Shown here one piece after another: positions 25,024-33,224 of a stretch of DNA of 64,000 nucleotides. Source of the stretch: Actinomycetospora endophytica (GTDB taxonomy: Bacteria > Actinomycetota > Actinomycetes > Mycobacteriales > Pseudonocardiaceae); assembly GCF_021026375.1 (NCBI RefSeq), contig NZ_JAJNDB010000001.1, forward strand, positions 1,798,001 through 1,862,000, written 5' to 3'. The notes under the pieces are model-generated. The model worked only from the letters and a program-made list of their open reading frames with translations, was not told the DNA's origin and did not search any database. Position numbers and translations under genes: made by a program. Position 1 is the stretch's first letter. The number at the start of each line of letters is the position of its first letter.

Positions 25024-25208
25024 GCACCCCAGCGGAACGGATCGAGGCGTTCCTGCGGCGACGCCAGCGGGCGTTCCCTGGGTCCCACGTCGTCTGGTCG
25101 GACACGTCGTGCCGGGCGGTCCCGCTGATGCTCTCGGACCTGGAGCTGCTCGCGCGGCTCGCCGCAGGGATGGACGGCGACGACGTTCAGAAGGCGGTGA
25201 CCGAGTGA
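25020..25208 (+). CDS. Unknown small phage protein (62 residues)
   Basis: ATG 25020 overlaps the zinc-finger gene stop. It begins with a basic helix (AERIEAFLRRRQRAF) and ends with an acidic one (LELLARLAAGMDGDDVQKAV). Its TGA overlaps the GTG of the HTH gene. The function is unknown. Confidence 0.55.
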   Translation: MSTPAERIEAFLRRRQRAFPGSHVVWSDTSCRAVPLMLSDLELLARLAAGMDGDDVQKAVTE

Positions 25209-25393
25209 AGGTGTGCAGCGATCCGGTGGTGGATCCGGAGGCGCTCGCGGTCCACATCGGCGTCCCGGTCGGGACCATCTACCGCTGGGCCCACGAGGAC
25301 GGCTGGCAGAAGTTCGGGCGGGATCGGCGTCGGCTCTACCGCATCGCCGATGCCGAAGCCTCGGCCGACAAGCGGGGTCGCGACTGGGGATAG
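25205..25393 (+). CDS. Small helix-turn-helix protein (excisionase/MerR-like)
   Basis: A 62-residue protein dominated by a helix-turn-helix: DPEALAVHIGVPVGTIYRWA followed by a GRDRRRLYRIADAEA wing. This is the fold of phage excisionases (Xis) and small MerR-like DNA-binding proteins. It could be the recombination-directionality factor for the serine integrase or an early regulator. GTG 25205 overlaps the previous stop. Confidence 0.65.
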   Translation: MKVCSDPVVDPEALAVHIGVPVGTIYRWAHEDGWQKFGRDRRRLYRIADAEASADKRGRDWG

Positions 25394-25403
25394 CTGACAC
25401 GAC

Positions 25404-25432
25404 TTGACAGCTTCGGAGCCACGCCGAAGACT
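25404..25432 (+). promoter_or_regulatory. Possible promoter and small hairpin after the HTH gene
   Basis: The 184-bp gap 25394-25577 contains a consensus -35 TTGACA (25404-25409) with a poor -10 (AAGACT after 17 bp). A short stem CTTCGG/CCGAAG (25411-25416 with 25424-25429) lies between them. It may drive the next gene group. No gene is seen in the gap. Confidence 0.25.
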
Positions 25433-25577
25433 GATCACAGCCACTCGTGTCTCTTCCGATGGCTTCCCATCTCGCTCACGTCCCGCGAACACCAGCTTCG
25501 GGGACTGCCTTCCGCGTCCACCTTGCCGCGCGGATAGCGGGCGTGAGCGGACCCTCCACGTCGACCCGGGAGGTCGC

Positions 25578-25865
25578 ATGTCCGTGCCCAGCATCGGTCG
25601 CGCCGTGCACTACGTGGCCCGCGGATCCGCTGACGGGGCCTTCCCGCCGGTGTGCCGGGCCGCGGACGTCACCGAGGTCGCTGACGAGGCCCACGTCGGC
25701 CTGGCGGTGAAGAACCCCACCGGGCTGTTCTTCCACCCGCTGGCCATGAACGGCGGCGTGAGCCTCGACGAGGGCACCGACCAGGCCTCCGGCCAGCACC
25801 CGCACCGGCTCTGTGACGGCCGCTTCCACGCACCCGGCACCTGGCATTGGCCCGCGAGGGTGTGA
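25578..25865 (+). CDS. Conserved actinophage small protein (95 residues)
   Basis: Starts MSVPSIGRAVHYVARGSADG with GGGAGG 5 nt upstream of ATG 25578. This opening, followed by CRAADVTEV, VGLAVKNPTGLFFH, a His/Trp-rich end (HPHRLCDGRFHAPGTWHW) and a short length, is a recurrent small protein of actinobacteriophages of unknown role. The His, Cys and Trp positions near the end could bind metal. Confidence 0.65.
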   Translation: MSVPSIGRAVHYVARGSADGAFPPVCRAADVTEVADEAHVGLAVKNPTGLFFHPLAMNGGVSLDEGTDQASGQHPHRLCDGRFHAPGTWHWPARV

Positions 25866-26125
25866 TGTTCCGCAGCTCGCAGCCCGGCCCCGACTGGTTC
25901 CGCTACCAGTACCGCTCGCTGATCCGGGCTACGCACACCCACGCCGAGCTGGACGCCGCTCGGCTGGTCGAGGAGTCGATGCTCCCGCGCCCCGACGACG
26001 ACCAGGGCCAGGACGACGTCCGCGAGACCCCGTCGCGGATGGACCCGATGTGCCCGGACGACAAGGTCGGCTACCTGAGCACCGAGGAGAGCCCGTGGCT
26101 ACCGCCCGACGTTCCAGCGAACTGA
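25865..26125 (+). CDS. Unknown small phage protein (86 residues)
   Basis: ATG 25865 overlaps the previous TGA by one base. An aromatic N-terminus (PDWFRYQYRSLIRATHTH) is followed by acidic residues (RPDDDQGQDDVRE). Nothing is recognised. Its 3' end overlaps the next gene by 31 bp. Confidence 0.55.
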   Translation: MFRSSQPGPDWFRYQYRSLIRATHTHAELDAARLVEESMLPRPDDDQGQDDVRETPSRMDPMCPDDKVGYLSTEESPWLPPDVPAN

Positions 26126-26298
26126 CCGGCCACGAGCGCGCGCTCTCCGACGCCCTCGACGACGTCCTGAGCCGCCAGCACGGCCTGTACTCCAGCCACT
26201 CGGGCTGGGAGCTGCTGATGGAGAACCTCGACGCCTCCGGCTACGCCGTGGTGCCCAAGGCCCTGACCGCCACCCCGGCGGCCACCGACTGCGCATGA
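26095..26298 (+). CDS. Unknown small phage protein (67 residues)
   Basis: GTG 26095 is preceded by GAGGAG 5 nt upstream. The protein is helical (TGHERALSDALDDVLSRQHG) with an aromatic centre. Nothing is recognised. It is followed 10 bp later by a hydrophobic gene. Confidence 0.55.
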   Translation: MATARRSSELTGHERALSDALDDVLSRQHGLYSSHSGWELLMENLDASGYAVVPKALTATPAATDCA

Positions 26299-26308
26299 GG
26301 AGACCACC

Positions 26309-26470
26309 GTGCCGCTGCTGCTGATCCTGCTGATCGTTCTGCTGCTCGCCGGAGCCGGTGGCGTGGGCTTCCTGGGCTCGAACCTGCTCTGGCTGGTCGT
26401 CGTGCTCGTGATCCTCGCTCTGGTGCTGCCGAGCGGTTGGTACTACGGCCACCGAGGAGGTCGTTGGTGA
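26309..26470 (+). CDS. Tiny two-helix membrane protein (53 residues)
   Basis: GTG 26309, with AGGAG upstream. It is nearly all hydrophobic: LLLILLIVLLLAGAGG then NLLWLVVVLVILALVLP, ending GHRGGRW. Two transmembrane helices and a basic C-terminus are predicted, a holin-like or small-regulator layout. The TGA overlaps the next ATG. Confidence 0.6.
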   Translation: MPLLLILLIVLLLAGAGGVGFLGSNLLWLVVVLVILALVLPSGWYYGHRGGRW

Positions 26471-26727
26471 TGCCCGACCGATCCACCGGCGCCTGGCGCC
26501 GTCCCGAGGCCGCGACCGAGCAGACCGGCCAGATCGACATGACGGACCTCTTCGCCCGGCTCGACGCCCTGGACGCCAAGGTCGAGGCCAAGCACCGCCG
26601 TCCGGCCACCAAGGCCCGCCGCCCGATCTCCTGGCAGGCCGTGACCATCGTGGTGGTCGTCGTCCTGGCGCTGTGCGCGCTGGTCGGCTTCTTGGCCGCC
26701 ATCGGCTTCTTCGCCATCGTGCTGTAA
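26470..26727 (+). CDS. Small membrane protein with cytoplasmic coil (85 residues)
   Basis: A polar N-terminus with a short coil (MTDLFARLDALDAKVEAKH) is followed by a basic patch and one long transmembrane helix (WQAVTIVVVVVLALCALVGF) at the C-terminus. Tail-anchored. ATG 26470 overlaps the previous stop. It meets the minus-strand gene end to end (stop at 26727, the other at 26728). Confidence 0.6.
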   Translation: MPDRSTGAWRRPEAATEQTGQIDMTDLFARLDALDAKVEAKHRRPATKARRPISWQAVTIVVVVVLALCALVGFLAAIGFFAIVL

Positions 26728-27219
26728 CTAGGAGGTCAGCAGGTCACCCAGGAACGCCAACGTCAGTACAAGGATGCTGACGACGCGGACTGTCAACTCG
26801 AAAGACTTCCGCTCTAGTGCCCTCGCATAGGTCTTGAGGGAAAAAGGGATGACAACTCCTAGCATCCCTAGGACCCCGCAGAGGACACCCACAATCGCTA
26901 CGACTGTCTTTGAGTCACCATTCGTGAATACTGCGAGCAGGATGATCACGGCGACGAACGCGATGATAGACGGGACAACTACCCGTTTCCCGTAACTCTC
27001 GTAGACTTCCTCTTCGCCTCGGAGGCTCATCCGCCTCCCAAACTCGCGTACACGTTCCGGTCCAATGATGTCGAGCACCACGCTCAGTCCCGCTGCGTAT
27101 GTGGCGACCTTTGCGATACGACCGATCCACACGGTCGACAGCCCGTAGATCGCCATCCCGTCCAGCTTCTGGCCGCTCCACCAGAGCGACAGGGCTTCCC
27201 ACAGCCCGATGTTGTGCAC
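26728..27219 (-). CDS. Reverse-strand multi-pass membrane cargo protein
   Basis: A protein of about 163 residues with four predicted transmembrane segments: IAKVATYAAGLSVVLDIIG, VVVPSIIAFVAVIILLAVF, VVAIVGVLCGVLGMLGVVIP and VRVVSILVLTLAFLGDLL. A charged cytoplasmic loop, EFGRRMSLRGEEEVYESYGK, lies between the first two. It is transcribed against all neighbours and its codon use is clearly less GC-rich, so it is probably a separately acquired cargo (moron) gene. GTG 27219 is the likely start; there is no strong ribosome site. A superinfection-exclusion or defence role is only a hypothesis. Confidence 0.65.
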   Translation of the reverse strand: MHNIGLWEALSLWWSGQKLDGMAIYGLSTVWIGRIAKVATYAAGLSVVLDIIGPERVREFGRRMSLRGEEEVYESYGKRVVVPSIIAFVAVIILLAVFTNGDSKTVVAIVGVLCGVLGMLGVVIPFSLKTYARALERKSFELTVRVVSILVLTLAFLGDLLTS

Positions 27220-27270
27220 CGCGTGAGCGTCCCCCAGCCCATCGCCAGTAGCCGGTAGGGGGTGGCACCG

Positions 27271-27711
27271 ATGGCCTTCGCCGACATCGAGCACGCCCAG
27301 CGTGCCGCGCACATCGTCGAGCTGCGGACCAAGAAGTGGTCCTTCCCGATGATCGCCAAGGAGGTCGGGCTGTCCCGGCAGCGATGCCAGCAGCTCTACG
27401 AGAAGGCGCTCGTGGAAGCGCCCAACCTCAAGGTCGACGAGATGCGCACCGAAGAGGGCGAGCTGCTCGACATGGCGGTGCGCGAACTGCTCGCGATCGC
27501 CATGGACCCCAAGCAGTCCGGCCGCACTCGCATCGAGGCCTGGAACTCGATCGTGAAGGCCTCCGAACGCAAGTCCAAGCTCTTCGGCCTCGACGCCCCG
27601 ACCAAGCACGAGGTGTGGACGCTCGATGAACTCGACCGCGAGCTTCGAGACGTCACCGAGCAGCTTCGCCGAGCTGAGGCTGCAGAAGCTGCAGGAGCTG
27701 CGAGCGGCTAA
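27271..27711 (+). CDS. terS: Terminase small subunit
   Basis: A 146-residue DNA-recognition subunit of the packaging motor. The N-terminal helix-turn-helix (KKWSFPMIAKEVGLSRQRCQ) binds the packaging site. A central oligomerisation helix (GELLDMAVRELLAIAMDPKQ) and a charged C-terminal helix follow. ATG 27271 has a GGGGG Shine-Dalgarno about 10 nt upstream; GTG 27262 lies too close to it. It overlaps the terL start by up to 86 bp. Confidence 0.85.
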   Translation: MAFADIEHAQRAAHIVELRTKKWSFPMIAKEVGLSRQRCQQLYEKALVEAPNLKVDEMRTEEGELLDMAVRELLAIAMDPKQSGRTRIEAWNSIVKASERKSKLFGLDAPTKHEVWTLDELDRELRDVTEQLRRAEAAEAAGAASG

Positions 27712-29297
27712 GCAACGCCTCCAGGACATCGAGACCGAGCGCTCCCGCTCGATCGACGTCTTCTCCGAGCTGGGCTACGTGCCCACGCCCCGGCAGGAGG
27801 TGTTCCACGCCGCCACCGAGTTCAGCGTCCTCTACGGAGGAGCTGCCGGTGGTGGCTGAGTAGGGCAAGACGAAGGCTCTGGTCAGCGAGGGACTGCGCA
27901 AGGCGATCCAGTACCCCGGCATCCGCATCGGGGCGTTCCGGCGCACCTACGGCGAGCTGGAGGAGTCGCTGCTGGCTGAGCTGGCCGCCTACGGCTACGC
28001 CAAGGACCTCGGCGCCCGGTGGAACCAGACCGAGAAGAACCTGACGTTCCCCAACGGCTCGCTGCTGATGTTCCGCTACGCCGAGAACATGCTCGACGCC
28101 ACCCGGCGCCAGGGCGGGCAGTACCAGCTCCTGCTCTTCGACGAGATGACGCTGACCGACCCGCGGGTGATCCGGTTCCTGTCCTCGCGACTGCGCACCG
28201 GTGACCCCGAGCGGCTCCCGGTGCTGGGTGTGCGAGCCGGGAGCAACCCGGGCGGTGTCGGCCACGGCTGGGCCAAGACCACCTTCATCGACCCGACCGA
28301 GGGTGGCACCAAGGTCCACGTCGACGAGCGTGGGCGGACCGTGCGGTTCATCCCGGCCAAGATCGACGACAACCCGCACCTGAACCCGGAGTACGCCGAG
28401 GACCTCAACACCCTCGACGAGGCCACCCGAGCCGCCATGCGTGACGGCTCCTGGACCAGCTTCTCGGGGCAGGTGTTCACGGTGTGGCGCGACGACCGGC
28501 ACATCGTCCCGGCCTCCATCGAGCTACCCGCCTCGTGGCTGCGATACGGCGGACTGGACTACGGCTGGTCGGCTCCCTCGGTCTACGAGCTGATGGCCCG
28601 GGACCAGGACGGCCGGGTGTGGCTCTACGGCGAGCTGGTGATGCGTGAGACGCCCGAGGCCGAGCAGGCCCGCCGGGTGCTCGCGCTGGAAGGCAACCAC
28701 CCGCCGTGCGTGCGGGCCGCGGACCCGGCGATGTGGGGCAAGACCTCCTCGGCGCTGCCGGTGGCGGTCACCTACGCCCACGAGGGCGTCCCGCTTCGCC
28801 GGGCCGACAACGACCGGCTCTCCGGCAAGGCCCGGGTGCACTCGTACCTGGAGGACGGACCGGCCTGCGGCTACCACCGCCAGCTGGGCTGGGCGACCTG
28901 CCCGATGCTCCACGTGCTCGACGGGGCCTGCCCGGAGCTGGTCTCCACCCTGCCGAACCTGGTCTACGACAAGAACCGGCCCGAGGACGTCGACACCCAC
29001 GGCGACGACCACGCATTCGACGCCGCCCGCTACGCCCTGATGTCGGTCGGGGCGACGCCGCACCTGGTGCTCGAAGGCGTGCCCGAGCGCGAGCCGATCA
29101 CCGACCCGTCCGAGCGCCACATCGAGCGCGGCGACGTCGCCTTCCGGCCCGCCGACCTCGACAACGCCGGAGCCCGCCGCCTGGAAGACCACCAGGACCT
29201 GAACGACCTGCAGTCCGACCCGGCGCTGGCCCGGGCCGACGGCGAGCTACCCGAGTGGCTGGGCAAGTCCCAGCGCGCGCCCTGGCTCACCGACTGA
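27626..29297 (+). pseudogene. terL: Terminase large subunit, reading frame broken inside the Walker A
   Basis: Two open segments make one TerL. The first (27626-27859, 77 residues) ends SVLYGGAAGGG then TGA. The second (27864-29297) begins GKTKALVSEGL one frame away. Joined, they give the phage ATPase P-loop GGAAGGGKTK. Between them is TGAGTAG, with stops in both frames, flanked by GGC on each side. The rest is intact: Walker B LLLFDEM, coupling motif, and the RNase-H-like nuclease with GGLDYGWSAP, AADPAMW and DDHAFDAARYAL. It is either a 10-bp frameshift that disables packaging, a sequence error, or a translational hop between the two GGC codons. No ATG for an active C-terminal piece precedes the P-loop Lys. 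Confidence 0.85.
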
Positions 29298-29319
29298 CCC
29301 GACACCACCGGGAGCGCTG

Positions 29320-29706
29320 ATGATCCCCGTCCTGATCACCCTCTGGGCCTGCACCGTGGTCTTCGCGGTGGCGGCCATCGCCGTCACGCCCTGGCTGCGG
29401 CGAGAGCGGGTCATGCGCTCGATGGTGCGCAGGCGCTACATCGCCTTCCGGCGGGACGGTGGCGCCCCGTTCGACGGCCTGCTCGTCGAGTGGGACGAAC
29501 GCACGCTGGTCTTCGCCGACGTGCACACCCGCGGCAGCGGGATGCCCCAGGACGCCGCTCCGGGCCTGCTCTACCTCGACCGCGAACGGATCGACTACCT
29601 GCAGTACGTCGTCGCCGAGCAGGGCGGACCGCCGGTGGCCGTGCCGGACAGCCTCGCCGACATCAACGCCGTGGGTCAGGCCTCCCCGTTCATCAGCGCA
29701 GCATGA
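29320..29706 (+). CDS. Unknown membrane-anchored protein between terL and portal (128 residues)
   Basis: The N-terminal transmembrane helix (LITLWACTVVFAVAAIAV) is followed by a basic patch (WLRRERVMRSMVRRRYIAF). The soluble domain reads like a small beta barrel (FDGLLVEWDERTLVFADVHT ... GLLYLDRERIDYLQYV). GGGAG precedes ATG 29320. A membrane-bound protein at this position is found in several actinophages. The role is unknown. Confidence 0.7.
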   Translation: MIPVLITLWACTVVFAVAAIAVTPWLRRERVMRSMVRRRYIAFRRDGGAPFDGLLVEWDERTLVFADVHTRGSGMPQDAAPGLLYLDRERIDYLQYVVAEQGGPPVAVPDSLADINAVGQASPFISAA

Positions 29707-29727
29707 CCCGAGAGGCGGTGACCGATC

Positions 29728-31155
29728 GTGCTCACCGCCTCCGGACAGATGATCGGCATCGCCGAGGCAGCGAGCGCCCCGGCACCGGCCGGACCGCCCG
29801 CCTCGCGGCTCGGTCTGGAGTCCGACGTCCCCCGCGGTGGCTCCTCGGACTACAACCCGGGCGGGGTGTACCCGAACGGCGCCGAGCGCCGGTCGTTCAT
29901 GGACGAGTGCGCCGGAGCCTACGAGGCCTGCCCGCCGCTCTCGGCCGCGGTGGACGTCACCGCCCGCACCGTGACCGCCGGTGGCCTGGAGGTCGTCCCG
30001 GACGACGACAATGAGGAGGCCGACGAGACCGCACCCCCGCGCGAGGTGCTGCGGCTGCGCAAGCTGCTCAAGTTCGTCAACGAGCGCGAGGACATCCGCC
30101 AGCTGCTGCGCGGGGTCGCGGTCGACGTCCAGGTGTTCGGCGACGCCTTCCTGGAGGTCGTCTGGCTGCTCGGCGAGCCGGTGGGGCTGTACTCGCTCCC
30201 GGCCAACACCATGACCGTGGAGGCCGACGAGCACGGCACGGTGACCGGCTACTCGCAGCGGGTCGACACCCACCCCGAGGCGATCGAGTTCTCACCGAAC
30301 CAGGTCATCCACATCCCGGGTGACTCGGTACGCGGCTCGCTCTACGGGCTCGGCATCGTGCAGAAGGCGTTCTGGCCGATCGCCACCTACCTGTTCGCGG
30401 CGGCGCTGCTCAAGGAGCGGATGCGCCGCGGCGACCCGCCGGACCTGCACGCGGACGCTCCGCTGGAGGTCCCGGAGAACGAACTCAAGACCTGGAAGCA
30501 GCAGTACAAGGTCATGAACGTCGGGGCGGCCAACATCGGCAACCCGATCATCAGCCGCGGCGGCTTCAACATCAACGAGCTGCGCACCGCGGCCCGCTCG
30601 GACCTGGTGGCCATCCAGACCTGGTGCCGCGACTCCATCCTCAACGTGGCCGGTGTGCCGCCCGCCCAGGTCGGCATCATCGAGTCCGGCAATCTCGGCG
30701 GCGGCACCGGCACCAGCCAGTTCAAGACGTTCCGCATCAACACCTGCGGGCCGCTGGGCCAGCTGATCCTGGAGAAGCTGAACTACTTCCTGCTCCGGGC
30801 GTTCGGCATCTCCGGTTGGCACATGGAGCTGAACGAGGTCGACTACCGCGACGACCTGATCATCGAGCAGATTCGGGACATCCGGCTGCGCAACGGCTCC
30901 TGGACGCTCAACGAGCTGCGCGGCGACATCGGCGAGCCCCCGCAGCCCTACGGCGACAACAACGTCGTGGTCGAGCGCAGCTACGTCATGAGCTGGGACC
31001 TGATGCAGGCGTACTCCCAGTCGATGATCAACAAGAACAACAGCGCGGATGCTGCCGCACCCCCTGCTCCGGGAGAGCCAGGACATGCGCCACCGGAGGA
31101 AGAGACGCGCGCTCCGTCATTCCAGGGATGGGACGAACGGGCCCGCCGCCGCTGA
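29728..31155 (+). CDS. Portal protein
   Basis: A 475-residue dodecameric head vertex protein of the HK97/SPP1-type portal family. Signs are the acidic clip region, GDAFLEVVWLLGEPVGLYSL, then FSPNQVIHIPGDSVRGSLYG, which matches the portal stem/crown pattern, and the long C-terminal helices ending in a disordered Pro/Glu-rich tail. GTG 29728 is used. It follows terminase as expected. It forms the DNA channel and binds TerL. Confidence 0.88.
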   Translation: MLTASGQMIGIAEAASAPAPAGPPASRLGLESDVPRGGSSDYNPGGVYPNGAERRSFMDECAGAYEACPPLSAAVDVTARTVTAGGLEVVPDDDNEEADETAPPREVLRLRKLLKFVNEREDIRQLLRGVAVDVQVFGDAFLEVVWLLGEPVGLYSLPANTMTVEADEHGTVTGYSQRVDTHPEAIEFSPNQVIHIPGDSVRGSLYGLGIVQKAFWPIATYLFAAALLKERMRRGDPPDLHADAPLEVPENELKTWKQQYKVMNVGAANIGNPIISRGGFNINELRTAARSDLVAIQTWCRDSILNVAGVPPAQVGIIESGNLGGGTGTSQFKTFRINTCGPLGQLILEKLNYFLLRAFGISGWHMELNEVDYRDDLIIEQIRDIRLRNGSWTLNELRGDIGEPPQPYGDNNVVVERSYVMSWDLMQAYSQSMINKNNSADAAAPPAPGEPGHAPPEEETRAPSFQGWDERARRR

Positions 31156-31168
31156 GAGGAAGACCGCG

Positions 31169-31858
31169 ATGAGCGACAACGTCTGGGCGGCGATCTACGA
31201 ACTCGAAGCCCGCATGACGACCGACTTCGAGGCGCGCAGCAACTGGTGGCGAGACCGCCTCCGCGCCCTCGAACACAGAACGGAGACACAGATGACGAAC
31301 CTCCACGATCGGGCGGGCCAGATCCTCAGCCAGATCGCCAACCTGCAGTCCCAGCAGGCCGCGCTGATGACCGCGGTGCACGCGGCCATCGACGCCGCCG
31401 CCTCGGGCAGCGCCTCGGCGGCCGACGCCAAGGCCCAGGTCGACGCCGCGGCAGCCGACCTCGACTCGGTCTCGCAGGCCGTCACCGACGCGACCACCCA
31501 GATCCAGACCGACATCTCCGAGGTGCAGCCCGCCCCGGCGCCGACGCCTGCTCCGGCTCCGGTGACCCCGGGCCAGGACGGCCCGGCCGTGCAGCCGCCG
31601 GTCAACCCCAGCCCGGTCGACCCGACCGCGCCCCCGGCGGACCCGAACGCCCCGGTGACCCCGGCGCCGACTCCGGTCGAGCCCGGTCAGCCCTCGCCGT
31701 TCAGCCCGCCGTCGGACCCGTCCGCGGGCTCGGACAGCGGCTCGTCCGACGACTCGGGCTCAACGTCCCCGGGTTCGCCGAGCCCCGCCCCGGCGCCCAG
31801 CGTCGACCCCAGCTCCTCGGGCTCGGACGACTCCGGCTCCTCGTCGAGCAACTCCTGA
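31169..31858 (+). CDS. Coiled-coil protein with Pro/Ser-rich tail
   Basis: A 229-residue protein. Residues 1-60 are charged helix; residues 45-110 form an Ala/Gln-rich coiled coil (AGQILSQIANLQSQQAALM ... AKAQVDAAAADLDSVSQAVT). The last 110 residues are Pro/Ala, then Ser/Asp/Gly low complexity. GAGAGGAAG precedes ATG 31169. No family is recognised. Position between portal and protease suggests a head-associated or scaffolding helper. A transcript hairpin follows. Confidence 0.65.
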   Translation: MSDNVWAAIYELEARMTTDFEARSNWWRDRLRALEHRTETQMTNLHDRAGQILSQIANLQSQQAALMTAVHAAIDAAASGSASAADAKAQVDAAAADLDSVSQAVTDATTQIQTDISEVQPAPAPTPAPAPVTPGQDGPAVQPPVNPSPVDPTAPPADPNAPVTPAPTPVEPGQPSPFSPPSDPSAGSDSGSSDDSGSTSPGSPSPAPAPSVDPSSSGSDDSGSSSSNS

Positions 31859-31864
31859 CCGGTC

Positions 31865-31894
31865 GGGGACGGGCTCGACAACGGGCCCGTCCCC
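31865..31894 (+). terminator. Intergenic hairpin after the coiled-coil gene
   Basis: GGGGACGGGC (31865-31874) pairs perfectly with GCCCGTCCCC (31885-31894) around a 10-nt loop. It begins 7 bp after the stop codon. There is no U tract, so it may be an attenuator or processing site rather than a full terminator. Confidence 0.6.
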
Positions 31895-31917
31895 CACCAC
31901 CCCCGCGAGGAGAGGCC

Positions 31918-32295
31918 ATGACTCAGCCCCAGGACGTGACCGTCGGCGACGGCAGCAACGCCCACGCCGATCCGGTGACCGTCGAGCCGAGCGCGCCGGA
32001 GACGTCCACCGACGTGCCGACCAGCGCGACCGGCCAGCAGATCGCCGCGGACGCGGGCTTCACCTCGATCGAGCAGTACGTCGCGTCGGTGCTGGAGAAC
32101 GCTCCGCAGGACGACAACCAGCCGACCATCACGATCCCGGAGCACCTCGTGTCGCTGGCCGAGTGGCTGGCCGATCCGGCGTTCAACACCGCGTTCGTGG
32201 TCGGGCAGACCACCTTCTACTCGTGCACCTTCTGCGGCGGCGTGACCGCCTCGAAGGACGGCCACATCGCCAGCCACAAGAACGCCAGCGGCTGA
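31918..32295 (+). CDS. Small protein with C2H2-type zinc finger
   Basis: A 125-residue protein with an acidic, Thr/Ser-rich N-terminus and a helical region (IEQYVASVLENAPQDD, ISLAEWLADPAF-like). Its C-terminal finger YSCTFCGGVTASKDGHIASH has spacing C-x2-C-x9-H-x3-H. GAGGAGAG lies just upstream of ATG 31918. Classical C2H2 fingers are uncommon in phage head modules. DNA binding is possible. Its stop overlaps the next ATG. Confidence 0.65.
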   Translation: MTQPQDVTVGDGSNAHADPVTVEPSAPETSTDVPTSATGQQIAADAGFTSIEQYVASVLENAPQDDNQPTITIPEHLVSLAEWLADPAFNTAFVVGQTTFYSCTFCGGVTASKDGHIASHKNASG

Positions 32296-32441
32296 TGGCC
32301 GACCAGCCCGCCAACGGTCAGCCGGTGACCGAGGACGAGCCCGTCCCGCCGCCGCGACTCGACCCAGACGAGTTCGTCGTCGCGCGTGGCACGCTGACAG
32401 CCGACAAGTGCGAGCCGCTGATCCAGAAGCGGATCGGCTGA
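32295..32441 (+). CDS. Tiny unknown protein (48 residues)
   Basis: ATG 32295 overlaps the previous stop. It reads MADQPANGQPVTEDEPVPPP then RLDPDEFVVARGTLTADKCE. Acidic, Pro-rich and probably disordered. No function can be given. Confidence 0.5.
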   Translation: MADQPANGQPVTEDEPVPPPRLDPDEFVVARGTLTADKCEPLIQKRIG

Positions 32442-32474
32442 GTCCCACCGGTGCCCACCACCACGGAGCAGTCG

Positions 32475-32927
32475 ATGACCAACCGCAAGCAGCGCCGGGC
32501 TCAACAGGGCCGCCCACACATGCCCGGCTTCGAGGGTCTGATCGCGATGGGTCAGGCCGCTTCGGAAGCCGACGCCGCCGCCCACGGTCACGAAGCCCCC
32601 GGTCCCGACACCCAGGTGGGTATCCTCGCCGACCTGCTGCACAAGCCGTGCAACTCGCCGTGGCCCTCCACGCACAAGGCAAGCGCTTCGTGGCACGTCC
32701 GGGAGGCCCGAGAGTTGCTGGATCGCCTCCAGAACGCCTCGGACGCTCCGCAACCACCCGAGGGCACGCCGGACACAGCGAACGCTCGTGAGCGCGCCGC
32801 GCAGCGCCTGGAGGATGTCGAATCCCTGGTGCGCACCGGCGACTACGCGATCCTGGCGGTCGAGCTGCGCGACCAGGACTCCGCCCGCACCCGGGCGATC
32901 GCAGCAGCGATCCTGGGTCAGGGGTGA
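32475..32927 (+). CDS. Unknown phage protein (150 residues)
   Basis: Starts MTNRKQRRAQQGRPHMPGF, with GGAG 7 nt before ATG 32475. The middle is mixed (LADLLHKPCNSPWPSTHKAS) and the end is helical (RERAAQRLEDVESLVRTGDY ... ARTRAIAAAILGQG). A conserved Trp and His in SASWHVREARELLDRL are visible. Nothing is recognised. Confidence 0.6.
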   Translation: MTNRKQRRAQQGRPHMPGFEGLIAMGQAASEADAAAHGHEAPGPDTQVGILADLLHKPCNSPWPSTHKASASWHVREARELLDRLQNASDAPQPPEGTPDTANARERAAQRLEDVESLVRTGDYAILAVELRDQDSARTRAIAAAILGQG

Positions 32928-32951
32928 CTGGAACCCGGGTATCGTCACGGC

Positions 32952-33224
32952 ATGAGTCGCGTCAAGAAGCTCGTCCGGTGGTTCCGGACGCAGTCGGCGC
33001 GCCTGCCCCTTCCCTTGGCCACCGCCCTGTCCGGTGCTGCCGGGTTCCACTTCGTCCCTCCGGCACTCCAGCCCGTGTTCGTTCTGGTGGCATCGCTCGC
33101 AACTCTGGCGAGCACGTCGGGCTCTTCAAAAAAGTCTGCGGATCGTACTTCTGTTCGACTGCCTTCAAAAAAGCTTCCTGACTTCCGGATTGATTTCTTG
33201 AGGGTTGGCGGAGCGGAAGCTTGA
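32952..33224 (+). CDS. Small membrane protein (90 residues)
   Basis: A basic start (MSRVKKLVRWFRTQSARL), one or two hydrophobic stretches (PLATALSGAAGFHFVPPALQ, PVFVLVASLATLAS) and a basic Ser/Lys-rich C-terminus. It has no clear Shine-Dalgarno, so confidence in the start is low. The local base composition is lower in GC (AAAAAAGT runs at 33127-33135 and 33168-33174). Its stop overlaps the TTG of the next gene. Confidence 0.5.
   Translation: MSRVKKLVRWFRTQSARLPLPLATALSGAAGFHFVPPALQPVFVLVASLATLASTSGSSKKSADRTSVRLPSKKLPDFRIDFLRVGGAEA

Noticed and set aside
25394-25577. tRNA or small RNA gene in the gap
   Set aside because: No cloverleaf or T-arm signature can be drawn; only a 6-bp stem and a -35-like box are visible.
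27864-29297. C-terminal TerL piece as an independent functional gene
   Set aside because: The first usable ATG (28068) lies after the P-loop, so a separate product would be an ATPase-dead fragment. It is treated as part of a broken terL.
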